Source: Mycolicibacterium hodleri
GTDB lineage: Bacteria > Actinomycetota > Actinomycetes > Mycobacteriales > Mycobacteriaceae
Direction of reading: 5' to 3'
Assembly (NCBI RefSeq): GCF_025822245.1
Contig: NZ_JACKTL010000046.1
Span: forward strand, 22,183-86,182
DNA: 64,000 nucleotides
The number at the start of each line of letters is the position of its first letter. Within the stretch, counting starts at the first letter, position 1. Both the position numbers and the translations under genes were made by a program. The notes beneath the pieces were generated by a model. It had not been told where the DNA came from, did not search any database, and saw only the letters and a list, made by a program, of their open reading frames with translations. Positions 26,937 through 34,876 of this stretch are shown one piece after another.

Positions 26937-28579
26937 GGTCGCCCCTTCTTCGCCGGAACCGCCTTGGCAGCAGCCTTCTTCGCGGGCGCCTTCTTGGCTG
27001 GCACCTTCTTGGCTGCAGCCTCCTTCGCGGGTGCCTTCTTCGCAGGCGCCTTCTTGGGCGGAGCGGCGGTGCGTTCGTAGAGCGGCGCGCTGGGCAAGAC
27101 GTCCACGGGCCAGTCCTTGAGCGTGTCGAGGTAGAGTTGCCGGACCTCGGCGATGCGCTCCGAGAGGTTCTCGGTGGTCCAGTCGTCGACGGAGATCGGC
27201 GGGAACACCGCGACGTCGACCTTGCCGGCGTTGAACGTGCTCGAGTTGCGCTCGGCGATGACCTCCGCGTTGCGGATGACGATCGGTACCAGCGGCACGC
27301 CGGCCGCCATCGCGATTCGGAACGGCCCCTTCTTGAATTCCCCCACCTCGGTGGTGTCCAACCGCGTGCCCTCGGGTGCGATGAGCACCGAAATGCCCTT
27401 GCGCGCAAGCTCTTCGATCTTCGCCAGGCTCTCCACGGCGGCCTTCGGATCGTCGCGGTCGATGAAGGCGGCGTCCAGCACCCGGCCGACCGTGCCCATC
27501 AGGGGATCCTTCTCGAGCTCCTTCTTGCCGACGGAGGTGAAGTTGTCGCTGATCAGCCGGCCCGCGATGAACGGGTCGGCCTGGTTGCGGTGGTTGAACA
27601 GGAACACCGCGGGCCGCTTGGCCGTCAGGTTTTCCTCGCCGAGCACGTTGAGGTCGATGCCGATCGAGGTCATCAGCAGCCGGGTCCACGCCGCGGTGAA
27701 GAAGTTGACCCCGGTGCGGCGGTTGCGCGTGAGCAGACCGAGCCCGAGGCCGCCGGCGGCCGCGGGCAGCAGTGAGGCGATCCCGGCCACGGTCCGCAAC
27801 TGCGCGACGGGGCTGCTGCCGCTGCGGCTGGTGAACTTGAGGATCGGCCAGCCCCGCTTGACGGCCACCGCCTGCAACTTTCCCGCGGGATTGGTCGGTC
27901 GCGGGTTGCCGACCAGGTACATCAGTGCGACGTCTTCGTCGCCGTCGGCGTAGAAGTAGCTCTTGGTGAGGTCGACGCCGTTCTTGGCCGAGAACGCCTG
28001 CACCGCACGGGCCTTGCCCGGACCCCAGATGATGGGCGTGCGCACCTCACCGGTGATCAGGCCGTCGTCGTCGGTCTCGAATTGGTTGCTCAGGACGTTG
28101 TCGATGCCAAGGAACCGGGCGACCGGTTCGACCTGCACGGTCAGCGCCGACGAGCTGAGGACGACGGTGTGGCCGCGGGCCTGGTGAGCGCGCACCAGCG
28201 CGCGCATCTCCGGATAGATGCGCCCCTGCACGTGTTGGACGAACAGTCGCTCGCCGAGCTCGTCGAGGTCGCTGATGGAGTTGCCGTGCAACGTCCGCGC
28301 GCCCTTGCCGATCAGGTCCTCGAACTCCGAGCGGCCCAGTTGGTGGTTGAGCCCGGCCTGCACCATCCCGATGAACTCGCCGACGCTCATCTGGCCGCGC
28401 CGCAGTCGATCCTGGGTCATCATCACCCCGGTGAAGCCCGCGACCAGCGTGCCGTCGAGGTCGAAGAAGGCACCGACCTCGGGTCCCTCCGGGCTGGCCT
28501 CGATCTCGGCGACCGAGCCGGGCAGCCGAAGGATCACGTTGTCGCCCTGGCGTTCGGGCTGTCCGTTTTGCGAAGTCAT
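26933..28579 (-). CDS. plsC: HAD phosphatase-1-acylglycerol-3-phosphate acyltransferase fusion with Lys/Ala/Pro tail
   Basis: A 548-residue two-domain protein. N-terminus: HAD-IB hydrolase with D40-L-D42-GTL and YFYADGDEDVALM. Middle to C-terminus: PlsC-type acyltransferase with NHRNQAD (HX4D, about residue 330), SVGKKELEKDPLMG, and EGTRLDTTEVGEFKKG. It should acylate lysophosphatidic acid and may dephosphorylate a lipid intermediate. The last 40 or so residues are repeats of AKKAPAKKA/AKK type, resembling histone-H1 or HupB tails, which may bind acidic lipid or DNA. The ATG overlaps the upstream stop (ATGA). It corresponds to Rv2483c. Confidence 0.93.
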   Translation of the reverse strand: MTSQNGQPERQGDNVILRLPGSVAEIEASPEGPEVGAFFDLDGTLVAGFTGVMMTQDRLRRGQMSVGEFIGMVQAGLNHQLGRSEFEDLIGKGARTLHGNSISDLDELGERLFVQHVQGRIYPEMRALVRAHQARGHTVVLSSSALTVQVEPVARFLGIDNVLSNQFETDDDGLITGEVRTPIIWGPGKARAVQAFSAKNGVDLTKSYFYADGDEDVALMYLVGNPRPTNPAGKLQAVAVKRGWPILKFTSRSGSSPVAQLRTVAGIASLLPAAAGGLGLGLLTRNRRTGVNFFTAAWTRLLMTSIGIDLNVLGEENLTAKRPAVFLFNHRNQADPFIAGRLISDNFTSVGKKELEKDPLMGTVGRVLDAAFIDRDDPKAAVESLAKIEELARKGISVLIAPEGTRLDTTEVGEFKKGPFRIAMAAGVPLVPIVIRNAEVIAERNSSTFNAGKVDVAVFPPISVDDWTTENLSERIAEVRQLYLDTLKDWPVDVLPSAPLYERTAAPPKKAPAKKAPAKEAAAKKVPAKKAPAKKAAAKAVPAKKGRP

Positions 28580-30084
28580 TGCGGGGCACTCCCATTGGCC
28601 GAGGTGGAGACGGACGTGGCGGACGTGGTGGACACGGACGCGGGTGGGTCGGGGGTGAAGGACGCGGGCGTCGACCGACCCTCACCGCCGAGCGCCAACA
28701 CCTCGTCGAAGCCGGCCAGCAGACATCTGGCCCACAACGCCTCGTCGGCGACGGCGGCGCGGTCGTAGCGGGTGGTGATGGTGCAGTAGCCCGCACGGGA
28801 CACCAGCACCACCATCATGGCCACCCCGGGCAATGGACCAATGCCGTAGTGCCGCAATATCTTCGCGCCCGCGATGAAGGTGTCGCCCGGGTAGATGGGC
28901 ACGTTGCTGGCTTGCACGTCGGAGTTGACCACCGAGCCGGCCACGGATTCGAGGATGGCGTCGGGCAGCAGGCTGATCAGCGGTGCCATGGCCCCGACCA
29001 TGTCGATGGCCCGTTCCTCGCGCTTGCGCATCATCTGGGCGCGTACCTTCGCGATGCGCTTCGCCGGGTCGACGACACCGACCGGGGCCGCGAGATTGAC
29101 TCCGGCGAACCGGTTTCCGCCCGCGGGGTCGTCGTCGGAGCGCAAGTTGACCGGCACCGCCATGGGCAGCGACCGGATGGGGATGCCCTTGGCTTCGTGG
29201 TAGAGCCGCAGCGCGCCGCACAGGCCGGCCAGGTACGCGTCGTTGATCGAGCCGCCCGCCGCCTTCGACGCCTTGTGCAAGTCGCTGAACTTGATGTCGA
29301 TCGCCTCGGTGCGCGAGGACATGCTGCGGCGCCGCAGCAGGGGCGACGGATCCGCCACCGGACCCATCACGCGCGCGCTGGATCGGGCGTAGTTGACGAC
29401 GCCGCCGACCGTGGACACCGGATCGCGGACCACCCGGCCGAACAGCGACGCGGCTCCCCCGATGGCGCCGACGATGCCGCCGGCGATCGAGCCGGGAAGT
29501 CTGGCGATGCCCTCCCGCATGAGGTCGTTGGGCGAGAGGTCCTCGGGGATCGGCAGCGGCGCAACCTTGGCCGGTGGCGGGTCGCGCTCGACGTCGTAGA
29601 TGTTGGCGAACATCTCGATGGCGCCGACGCCGTCGGTGACCGCGTGGCTCAGGTGCAGCATCGTCGCCGCCGTGCCGTCGGCGAGACCTTCCACCAGGGT
29701 CGCCGTCCAGAGCGGTCGCGAGATGTCCATCGGCGACTGCAGGGCGACCTCGGCCAGATCCATCACCTCGCGCAGCGTCCCCGGCGCGGGAACGCGGACC
29801 CGTCGCACGTGGAAGTCCAAGTTGAAGTCGGGGTCGACCACCCACCGCGCCGCCGCCGTGGGCAGGGTTGGCATGACGACCTTTTGACGCAGGCGCAACA
29901 CCTTTCGGGAGGCGTTCTCGAAGCGCTCCCGGAAGCGCTCCCAGTCGGGCGTCGTGTCGAGCAGCTCGACGCCCATCAGACCCGACCGCGTGCGAGGGTT
30001 CGCCTCACCGCGGTGCAACAACTGGTCGACCGCGCTCAGCTCCTCGGGAAGCCCGCTCGCGGCGTTGTCCGGCACGTCGCTCAT
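28576..30084 (-). CDS. Wax ester synthase/diacylglycerol O-acyltransferase (WS/DGAT)
   Basis: A 502-residue condensation-fold acyltransferase making triacylglycerol or wax ester. The active-site HxxxDG is LSHAVTDG at about 143-150 (the first His of HHxxxDG is Ser here, but the catalytic His and Asp are kept). C-terminal landmarks are GGSINDAYLAGLCGALR, SLPMAVPVNLRS and SDVQASNVPIYPG. The product ends in a Ser/Thr/Pro-rich 40-residue tail. ATG 30084 is preceded by GGAGAT. It is the first gene of the lipid operon with plsC and plsB, suggesting one unit from glycerol-3-phosphate to storage lipid. It corresponds to Rv2484c. Confidence 0.93.
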   Translation of the reverse strand: MSDVPDNAASGLPEELSAVDQLLHRGEANPRTRSGLMGVELLDTTPDWERFRERFENASRKVLRLRQKVVMPTLPTAAARWVVDPDFNLDFHVRRVRVPAPGTLREVMDLAEVALQSPMDISRPLWTATLVEGLADGTAATMLHLSHAVTDGVGAIEMFANIYDVERDPPPAKVAPLPIPEDLSPNDLMREGIARLPGSIAGGIVGAIGGAASLFGRVVRDPVSTVGGVVNYARSSARVMGPVADPSPLLRRRSMSSRTEAIDIKFSDLHKASKAAGGSINDAYLAGLCGALRLYHEAKGIPIRSLPMAVPVNLRSDDDPAGGNRFAGVNLAAPVGVVDPAKRIAKVRAQMMRKREERAIDMVGAMAPLISLLPDAILESVAGSVVNSDVQASNVPIYPGDTFIAGAKILRHYGIGPLPGVAMMVVLVSRAGYCTITTRYDRAAVADEALWARCLLAGFDEVLALGGEGRSTPASFTPDPPASVSTTSATSVSTSANGSAPQ

Positions 30085-30196
30085 CGTCTGTTCGATCTCC
30101 TGCCGCCGTCTCCCCGAGTGCGGGGTCCACGCTAGTCCGCCACCCGGTACCGCGGGTCGCAATACCGGTGTTGCGAGGCGGTTGCCAGCGCCGTGC

Positions 30197-30388
30197 TCAG
30201 CTGCCGACCAACGGCTGAATCGGGAGTTCGCGGTACGAATCGGCGAACAGCACCCCCGCCTGCTGTCCGTTCCTGCTCGGGGTGATCCGGAGGGTGACCG
30301 ACGTGCCGTGGGCGCCGGGGCGGACGTAGTAGCACCGGTCCGTTTCGGGACAGTAGATGGACACGAAGTCGACGACATCCTTGTCCAT
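30197..30388 (-). pseudogene. C-terminal remnant of a PD-(D/E)XK intron-endonuclease-like protein
   Basis: The 63-codon frame from ATG 30388 reads MDKDVVDFVSIYCPETDRCY and TLRITPSRNGQQAG, the end of the group-I-intron-associated PD-(D/E)XK endonuclease family. The same frame is open upstream to about 30530 and still looks coding (VKVQFRSTWADRHG), but it has no start codon before the tRNA-Arg gene. The N-terminal half with the catalytic Asp is therefore missing. Either this is a fragment left beside the tRNA, or a short protein is made from the poor ATG at 30388. Confidence 0.6.
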
Positions 30389-30543
30389 CGGCGTCGTATG
30401 GGTACCGTGTCGATCCGCCCACGTCGAGCGAAACTGAACCTTGACGGCTCCGGCGCGGGCGGACCGGTACGTCGCCCATGCCTCCGAGCGTAGGGAGTCG
30501 TGCGGCGAGTGAATCGCGGCAATTCCGCTAAAGTGTGTGCGCT

Positions 30544-30619
30544 GCCTCCGTAGCTCAGTGGATAGAGCAACCGCCTTCTAAGCGGTTGGTCGCAGGTTCG
30601 ATCCCTGCCGGGGGCGCCA
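30544..30619 (+). tRNA. tRNA-Arg (anticodon UCU)
   Basis: A complete cloverleaf. Acceptor GCCTCCG (30544-30550) pairs with CGGGGGC (30609-30615) with one G-U. The D arm is GCTC...GAGC; anticodon stem ACCGC/GCGGT surrounds loop CTTCTAA with anticodon TCT; T arm GCAGG-TTCGATC-CCTGC. Discriminator G is followed by an encoded CCA (30617-30619). It decodes AGA, a rare codon in this GC-rich genome. Confidence 0.97.
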
Positions 30620-30660
30620 GGTGTTTCGGCCGCATTCGACCGAATCGTTGGCCGAGACCG

Positions 30661-31041
30661 CTACCCGGACTCGTCGACCAGGCCGGCGAGCAGCCCGCGT
30701 AGCTCGTCGGCGTAGGCGAGGTGCTTGCGCAGCTTGACCGCGCTCTCCTCGGCGGCGGCGTGGCACTCCCGCAACTTCTCGGCCGCCCCACGCCGCCGCT
30801 CGTCGGAGGCGTCGCCCTCGGCGAGCACGTCGACCGCCTCGAGCAGGTCCCGCATCTGCGCCAGGCTGAAGCCCAGCGGCTTCATCCGACGGATCACCAG
30901 GAGTCGTTCGACGTCGGCGTCGGTGTACAGCCGGAAGCCGCCCACCGACCGCGCCGACGGCGTGACCAGCCCGACCTCGTCGTAGTGCCGCACCGTGGCG
31001 ATCGACAACTCCGTCTTGGCGGCCACCTGCCCGATCTGCAT
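30661..31041 (-). CDS. MerR-family regulator linked to SulP
   Basis: A 126-residue MerR protein. The winged helix-turn-helix is complete (MQIGQVAAKTELSIATVRHY, then GLVTPSARSVGGFRLY). A long dimerisation helix follows (LGFSLAQMRDLLEAVDVL) with a Lys/Glu-rich coiled tail (ESAVKLRKHLAYADEL). There are no effector cysteines, so it is not a metal sensor of the classical type. It follows SulP by 14 bp on the same strand and is probably co-transcribed. The promoter upstream of SulP has a MerR-type 19-bp spacer with a dyad, so autoregulation of the pair is likely. Confidence 0.9.
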   Translation of the reverse strand: MQIGQVAAKTELSIATVRHYDEVGLVTPSARSVGGFRLYTDADVERLLVIRRMKPLGFSLAQMRDLLEAVDVLAEGDASDERRRGAAEKLRECHAAAEESAVKLRKHLAYADELRGLLAGLVDESG

Positions 31042-31055
31042 CTGCACCTCGTCGC

Positions 31056-32585
31056 CTAGTGTCCGGCGCCCAGGTTCCCGGAGAGTCGGTCGTGCCGGTC
31101 GGCGGAGTCGTCGTCGAGACCGATGATCTCGACGTGCTTGCCCTTCGCACGGTACTTCGTGGTCACCGCGTCGAGAGCGGCGACGGTGGAGGCGTCCCAG
31201 ATGTGCGACTCGGACAGGTCGACGACGACGTTGGCGGGATCGTCGGCGTAGTCGAACTGGTAGACCAGGTCGTTGCTGGAGGCGAAGAACAACTCCCCGG
31301 TCACGCGGTAGACCACCGTGTCGTCGGGTTCGTCTGCGCCGCTGACCTTTTCGACGGTGACGAGGTGCGCGACCCGGCGCGCGAAGAGCACCGTCGCCGT
31401 CAGCGCGCCGACGATGACGCCGTAGGCGAGGTTGCTGGTGGCGACGGTCACGGCCACGGTGGCGACCATCACCAACGTCTCGCTGCGCGGCATTCTGCGC
31501 AGGGTCGACGGGGTGATGCTGTGCCAATCCAGCGTGCCGACCGACACCATGATCATCACCGCGACCAGCGCCGCCATCGGGATCAGGCCGACGACGTCGC
31601 CCAGTCCGACGACCAGACCGAGCAGGAACAGTCCTGCGAGGAAGGTCGAGATTCGGGTGCGGGCCCCGGACACCTTGACGTTGATCATGGTCTGGCCGAT
31701 CATCGCGCAGCCGCCCATGCCGCCGAACAGGCCGGTGACGACGTTGGCGACGCCTTGGCCCCAGCTCTCCCGGGTCTTGTTGCTGTGGGTGTCGGTGATG
31801 TCGTCGACGAGCTTGGCCGTCAGCAGCGACTCCAGCAGCCCGACCAGGGCCACCGCCAATGCGTAGGGCGCGACGACCGCCAGCGTCTCCCACGTCCACG
31901 GCACGTGCGGGACCACGAGCGACGGCAGGCTCGTCGGCAGTTCACCCTCGTCGCCCACGTTGGGGATGTGCACCGAGAACACCAGCACCGCCGTGGTGAG
32001 CACCACGATCGCGATCAACGGCGCGGGGATCACGGTGGTCCACCTCGGCAGCACCACCATGATCAGCAGGCCGACGGCGACGAAGGGGTAGACCAGTGCC
32101 GGCACCCCGATGAGATAGGGCAGCTGCGACAAGAAGATCAGGATGGCCAGGGCGTTGACGAAGCCGACCATCACGCTGCGCGGGACGAACCGCATGAGTC
32201 GGGCGACCCCGAGCGCGGCGAGCACCACCTGCAGGACCCCACCCAACAGGACCGCGACGATGAGGTAGTCGAGCCCGTGCTCGCGGACCAGAGGCGCGAT
32301 GACCAAGGCGACCGATCCGGTCGCCGCGGAGATCATGGCCGGCCTTCCACCGGTGACGGCGATGGTCACGGCCATCGTGAAGGACGCGAAGAGTCCGACC
32401 CGGGGGTCGACGCCGGCGATGATCGAGAACGAGATCGCCTCGGGGATCAGTGCCAGCGCCACCACCAATCCGGCAAGCACCTCGGTCTTGAGTCGACGCG
32501 GCGAACGCAACGCCGCCATGACCGAGATGTTCCGGTCACCCGCCTCCCCGACGGTCGGGGCGGGCGGGGTCGACTGAGACTTCAC
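31056..32585 (-). CDS. SulP-family anion transporter with STAS domain
   Basis: A 509-residue membrane protein. The SulP core begins around residue 35 (LAGLVVALALIPEAISFSII) with about twelve to fourteen TM segments, including the TGLFGGMGGCAMIGQTMINV region. The C-terminal STAS domain (VVDLSESHIWDASTVAALD) starts near residue 425. Family members move sulfate, bicarbonate or dicarboxylates; NVKVSGARTRIS and the short length resemble bicarbonate/BicA-type members, but the ion cannot be fixed. GTG 32585 is the start. It is co-transcribed with the MerR gene downstream. Confidence 0.92.
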   Translation of the reverse strand: MKSQSTPPAPTVGEAGDRNISVMAALRSPRRLKTEVLAGLVVALALIPEAISFSIIAGVDPRVGLFASFTMAVTIAVTGGRPAMISAATGSVALVIAPLVREHGLDYLIVAVLLGGVLQVVLAALGVARLMRFVPRSVMVGFVNALAILIFLSQLPYLIGVPALVYPFVAVGLLIMVVLPRWTTVIPAPLIAIVVLTTAVLVFSVHIPNVGDEGELPTSLPSLVVPHVPWTWETLAVVAPYALAVALVGLLESLLTAKLVDDITDTHSNKTRESWGQGVANVVTGLFGGMGGCAMIGQTMINVKVSGARTRISTFLAGLFLLGLVVGLGDVVGLIPMAALVAVMIMVSVGTLDWHSITPSTLRRMPRSETLVMVATVAVTVATSNLAYGVIVGALTATVLFARRVAHLVTVEKVSGADEPDDTVVYRVTGELFFASSNDLVYQFDYADDPANVVVDLSESHIWDASTVAALDAVTTKYRAKGKHVEIIGLDDDSADRHDRLSGNLGAGH

Positions 32586-32624
32586 GAGGCGATCCGTTCA
32601 TGTGCGGGGTCAGGGGCGCCGCAG

Positions 32625-32655
32625 ACTCTACTCTCACCTTACATGAGAGTTGACA
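32625..32655 (-). promoter_or_regulatory. MerR-type promoter for SulP-MerR
   Basis: On the minus strand a -35 TGTCAA (32650-32655) and a -10 TAGAGT (32625-32630) are separated by 19 bp, the long spacer typical of MerR-activated promoters. The spacer is covered by a dyad ACTCTCA-N7-TGAGAGT (32630-32650) joining the two hexamers. The first downstream gene is SulP (start 32585), followed by the MerR gene. Binding by that MerR is inference. Confidence 0.65.
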
Positions 32656-32785
32656 CTCCCGCACCGCCGCCCTCACCGGCCGGGGACGGCGCCGTGCCGC
32701 CGTCCTCCGGCTGCAACTCGGCCGACCCGTCGTCCTCCGACGCGTCGAGGTGTTCCTCGCGCCGACCCTCGTCGGGCTCCGTCAT
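32639..32785 (-). CDS. Small acidic protein (48 aa), unknown function
   Basis: A 48-codon frame starting MTEPDEGRREEHLDASEDDG and ending GAGVSTLM. It has a strong ribosome site, GGGAGGGG, about 6 nt before the ATG. The product is acidic and Gly/Pro-rich, and probably disordered. Its stop lies inside the SulP promoter dyad, so its transcription would pass through the MerR site. No family is recognised. Confidence 0.5.
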   Translation of the reverse strand: MTEPDEGRREEHLDASEDDGSAELQPEDGGTAPSPAGEGGGAGVSTLM

Positions 32786-32929
32786 CTCGTTCCCCTCCCG
32801 CGTCGTCCGCTCTCTGATGCGCAGATACCCGTGGGCTCGATCTCGAAACCGTCAGCGTCTGACGGGTTTCAAGGCCCCGACGACCGAGCACTCGACGAAA
32901 AGCACTGTCCCTATTGAAGGAAACACCAC

Positions 32930-33493
32930 ATGTCATCACGCAATACCGTCGTCCGATCACTCCACGACCTCGGAGCCGCCGCCTGGTTCGGCGGATCACT
33001 CATGGGCGCGGTGGGTGTCAACGGCGCCGCGGCAGCCGTCCGGGACCCGCAGGAGCGGGCGAAGATCGCCGCCGTCGGATGGGCAAAGTGGGCGCCCGTG
33101 AGCTTCGCCGCCATGGGAGCGCACCTGATCGGCGGCGCGGGGATCCTCAGGGCGAACCGGGGCCGTGCCAAGCATCAGGAAGGCGTCACCGCGAACACCG
33201 TCACCAAGCTGATCCTCACCGGCGCCGCCGTGGGCGCCACCTTCTACAGCGGTGCCCTCGGCGCGAAGACCGCTCAGGGCGACGGGCATTCCGTCGAGGG
33301 AGCCACCGAGCCGACGGCCTCGACCCCGGACGACGTCGCCGCGGCTCAGCGGCAGCTCAAGTATCTGCAGTGGCTGCTGCCGGTCCTCACGGGCGCGATC
33401 ATCGTCCTCGGCTCCCAGCAGGGCGAACAGCAACGGTCGACGCAGGTGCTCGCGGGGCTGGGTTCCAAGCTGCTGAGCCGCGCCACCGACTGA
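32930..33493 (+). CDS. Conserved membrane protein of unknown function
   Basis: A 187-residue protein with four hydrophobic stretches (LGAAAWFGGSLMGAVGVNGA, FAAMGAHLIGGAGIL, KLILTGAAVGATFYSGALGA, LLPVLTGAIIVLGS) separated by charged loops. It is mycobacterial in style; I recognise no function. The ATG at 32930 follows GAAGGAAA. Upstream (about 32846-32873) there is an imperfect hairpin GAAACC-GTCA / TGACGGGTTTC. Start and coding character are good; the role is unknown. Confidence 0.8.
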   Translation: MSSRNTVVRSLHDLGAAAWFGGSLMGAVGVNGAAAAVRDPQERAKIAAVGWAKWAPVSFAAMGAHLIGGAGILRANRGRAKHQEGVTANTVTKLILTGAAVGATFYSGALGAKTAQGDGHSVEGATEPTASTPDDVAAAQRQLKYLQWLLPVLTGAIIVLGSQQGEQQRSTQVLAGLGSKLLSRATD

Positions 33494-33505
33494 CCCGGAG
33501 GCACC

Positions 33506-34876
33506 TCACCAGGCCAGCGACGTGTCCGGCGAGCCCTCCCGTAGCCCCAGTTCGGCGGCGGTGAACCGCCTGGTCTCGTAGAGACCGCGCACCGCGCCGG
33601 GCTCGGCGGCGGGCTGGGGCCCGGCGGTCCAGCGCCGGGCCCGGTTCAGCGCCCACGACGAGCGGCCCACGACGGCGACGCCGTCGTCCTCGACGACCAC
33701 CTCGCCGACGCCCGGCTCACCGCACGCCTCGACGAGGCGGCTCACCGCGGTCTGCGGGAGCACCGCGCGGCCGCTCGTCGAGACGACGACGCGGCACCGC
33801 GAACCGACGTCGGCCGGCGTAGTGCCGACGCGGATGCGGGGGTCGTCGTCGCGTATCTCGCCGCGCAGACGCTCGGCCGACGGGCCGTGGAGCCACATCC
33901 CCACGTCCAGGTGCAGGAAGCAGGCCAGGGTCGCCACCAGCGAGCCGGCGGTGTGGTTGGCCGTGTCGACCTCGACGGCCACCTCGGGAATCGCATACCG
34001 CAGCCCGTGGCGGCGGGCGTCGGGGTCGGTGACCAACCTGGCCACCGCGAGGGCTTCGTGGTTCTTGGCCGCGGTCCGCTCCGCGACGTCGCGGCCCGCC
34101 CAGTCGGGGCCCGAATGCCATGCCACGGCCAGGGGCTCGTGATGTAGCACGGCGCCGCCGCACACCGCGCGGTGCGCCAGCTCCCAGTCCTCCCCGCCGT
34201 AGCGCGTGAAGGACTCGTCGAAGCCGCCGACGTCGTCGAAAACCGCACGGCTGCAACACATCACCGAGCTGATGACGTAGCGGTAGGACCGGTGGTCGAC
34301 GTCCAGCAGCCGCCGCGACCGGCCGTACTCGTCACGCAGCCACCGGGGTTCCTCGAACAGGTCGGGACCGGGACCGCCCGCCTGCCACGTGCGCCACCGC
34401 TCGGGCGTCCACCCGTCGAGTGCGGCGTGCCTGCGACGGCCGACCACCAGTGCGTCGGGCAGCACCGACGGCAGCCGGACGATTCGGCGCACGTAGTCGG
34501 GGTCGGGGTGGGTGTCGGCGTCGAGGAAGCACAGGATCGGGGCGGTGCTCGCCCGCGCTCCGAGGTTTCGCGCCGCCGCGGCCCGGAAGCCGTCGCGACC
34601 CTGGCTGACCACCGTGACGTTCAGCGTCGAGTCCGGACGTGGGGCCTCGGCCGAACCGTCGTCGGCGACGACGACCTCGAGCAGGTGGTGCGGGTAGGTC
34701 TGCTGTTCGAGAGCCGCCAGCGTCAGGGCGAGCTGGTCGTGCTGCTCGTAGAACGGGATGACCACCGCGACGCGGGACGCCAGCCCGGGATGGTCGTCGA
34801 GGAGGTCCCACCGGTTGCCCGGCACGGCAAATCGACCGCCGGACAACGGAATCGCCGATGCGCGCGGGTCAGTCAT
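33506..34876 (-). CDS. Family 2 glycosyltransferase
   Basis: A 456-residue GT-A enzyme. SRVAVVIPFYEQHDQL opens the nucleotide-binding fold, with VVADDGSAE (about 70) and the DXD-type LDADTHPD (about 118). A galactosyltransferase-like GGFDESFTRYGGEDWELAHR block is at about 220-240. A further roughly 150 residues form a second domain of unknown role. The sugar and acceptor are unknown. It overlaps the next glycosyltransferase by 8 bp and is part of a three-gene coupled minus-strand unit. Confidence 0.88.
   Translation of the reverse strand: MTDPRASAIPLSGGRFAVPGNRWDLLDDHPGLASRVAVVIPFYEQHDQLALTLAALEQQTYPHHLLEVVVADDGSAEAPRPDSTLNVTVVSQGRDGFRAAAARNLGARASTAPILCFLDADTHPDPDYVRRIVRLPSVLPDALVVGRRRHAALDGWTPERWRTWQAGGPGPDLFEEPRWLRDEYGRSRRLLDVDHRSYRYVISSVMCCSRAVFDDVGGFDESFTRYGGEDWELAHRAVCGGAVLHHEPLAVAWHSGPDWAGRDVAERTAAKNHEALAVARLVTDPDARRHGLRYAIPEVAVEVDTANHTAGSLVATLACFLHLDVGMWLHGPSAERLRGEIRDDDPRIRVGTTPADVGSRCRVVVSTSGRAVLPQTAVSRLVEACGEPGVGEVVVEDDGVAVVGRSSWALNRARRWTAGPQPAAEPGAVRGLYETRRFTAAELGLREGSPDTSLAW

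Noticed and set aside
32846..32873. Hairpin GAAACC-GTCA / TGACGGGTTTC read as a terminator
   Set aside because: Imperfect stem with a bulge and no T-run on either side; may be chance or a protein site.
32643..33101. Plus-strand frame starting at ATG 32643 through the SulP promoter
   Set aside because: Ser/Pro/Arg-rich, no ribosome site, and it overlaps the well-supported 187-residue membrane protein in another frame.
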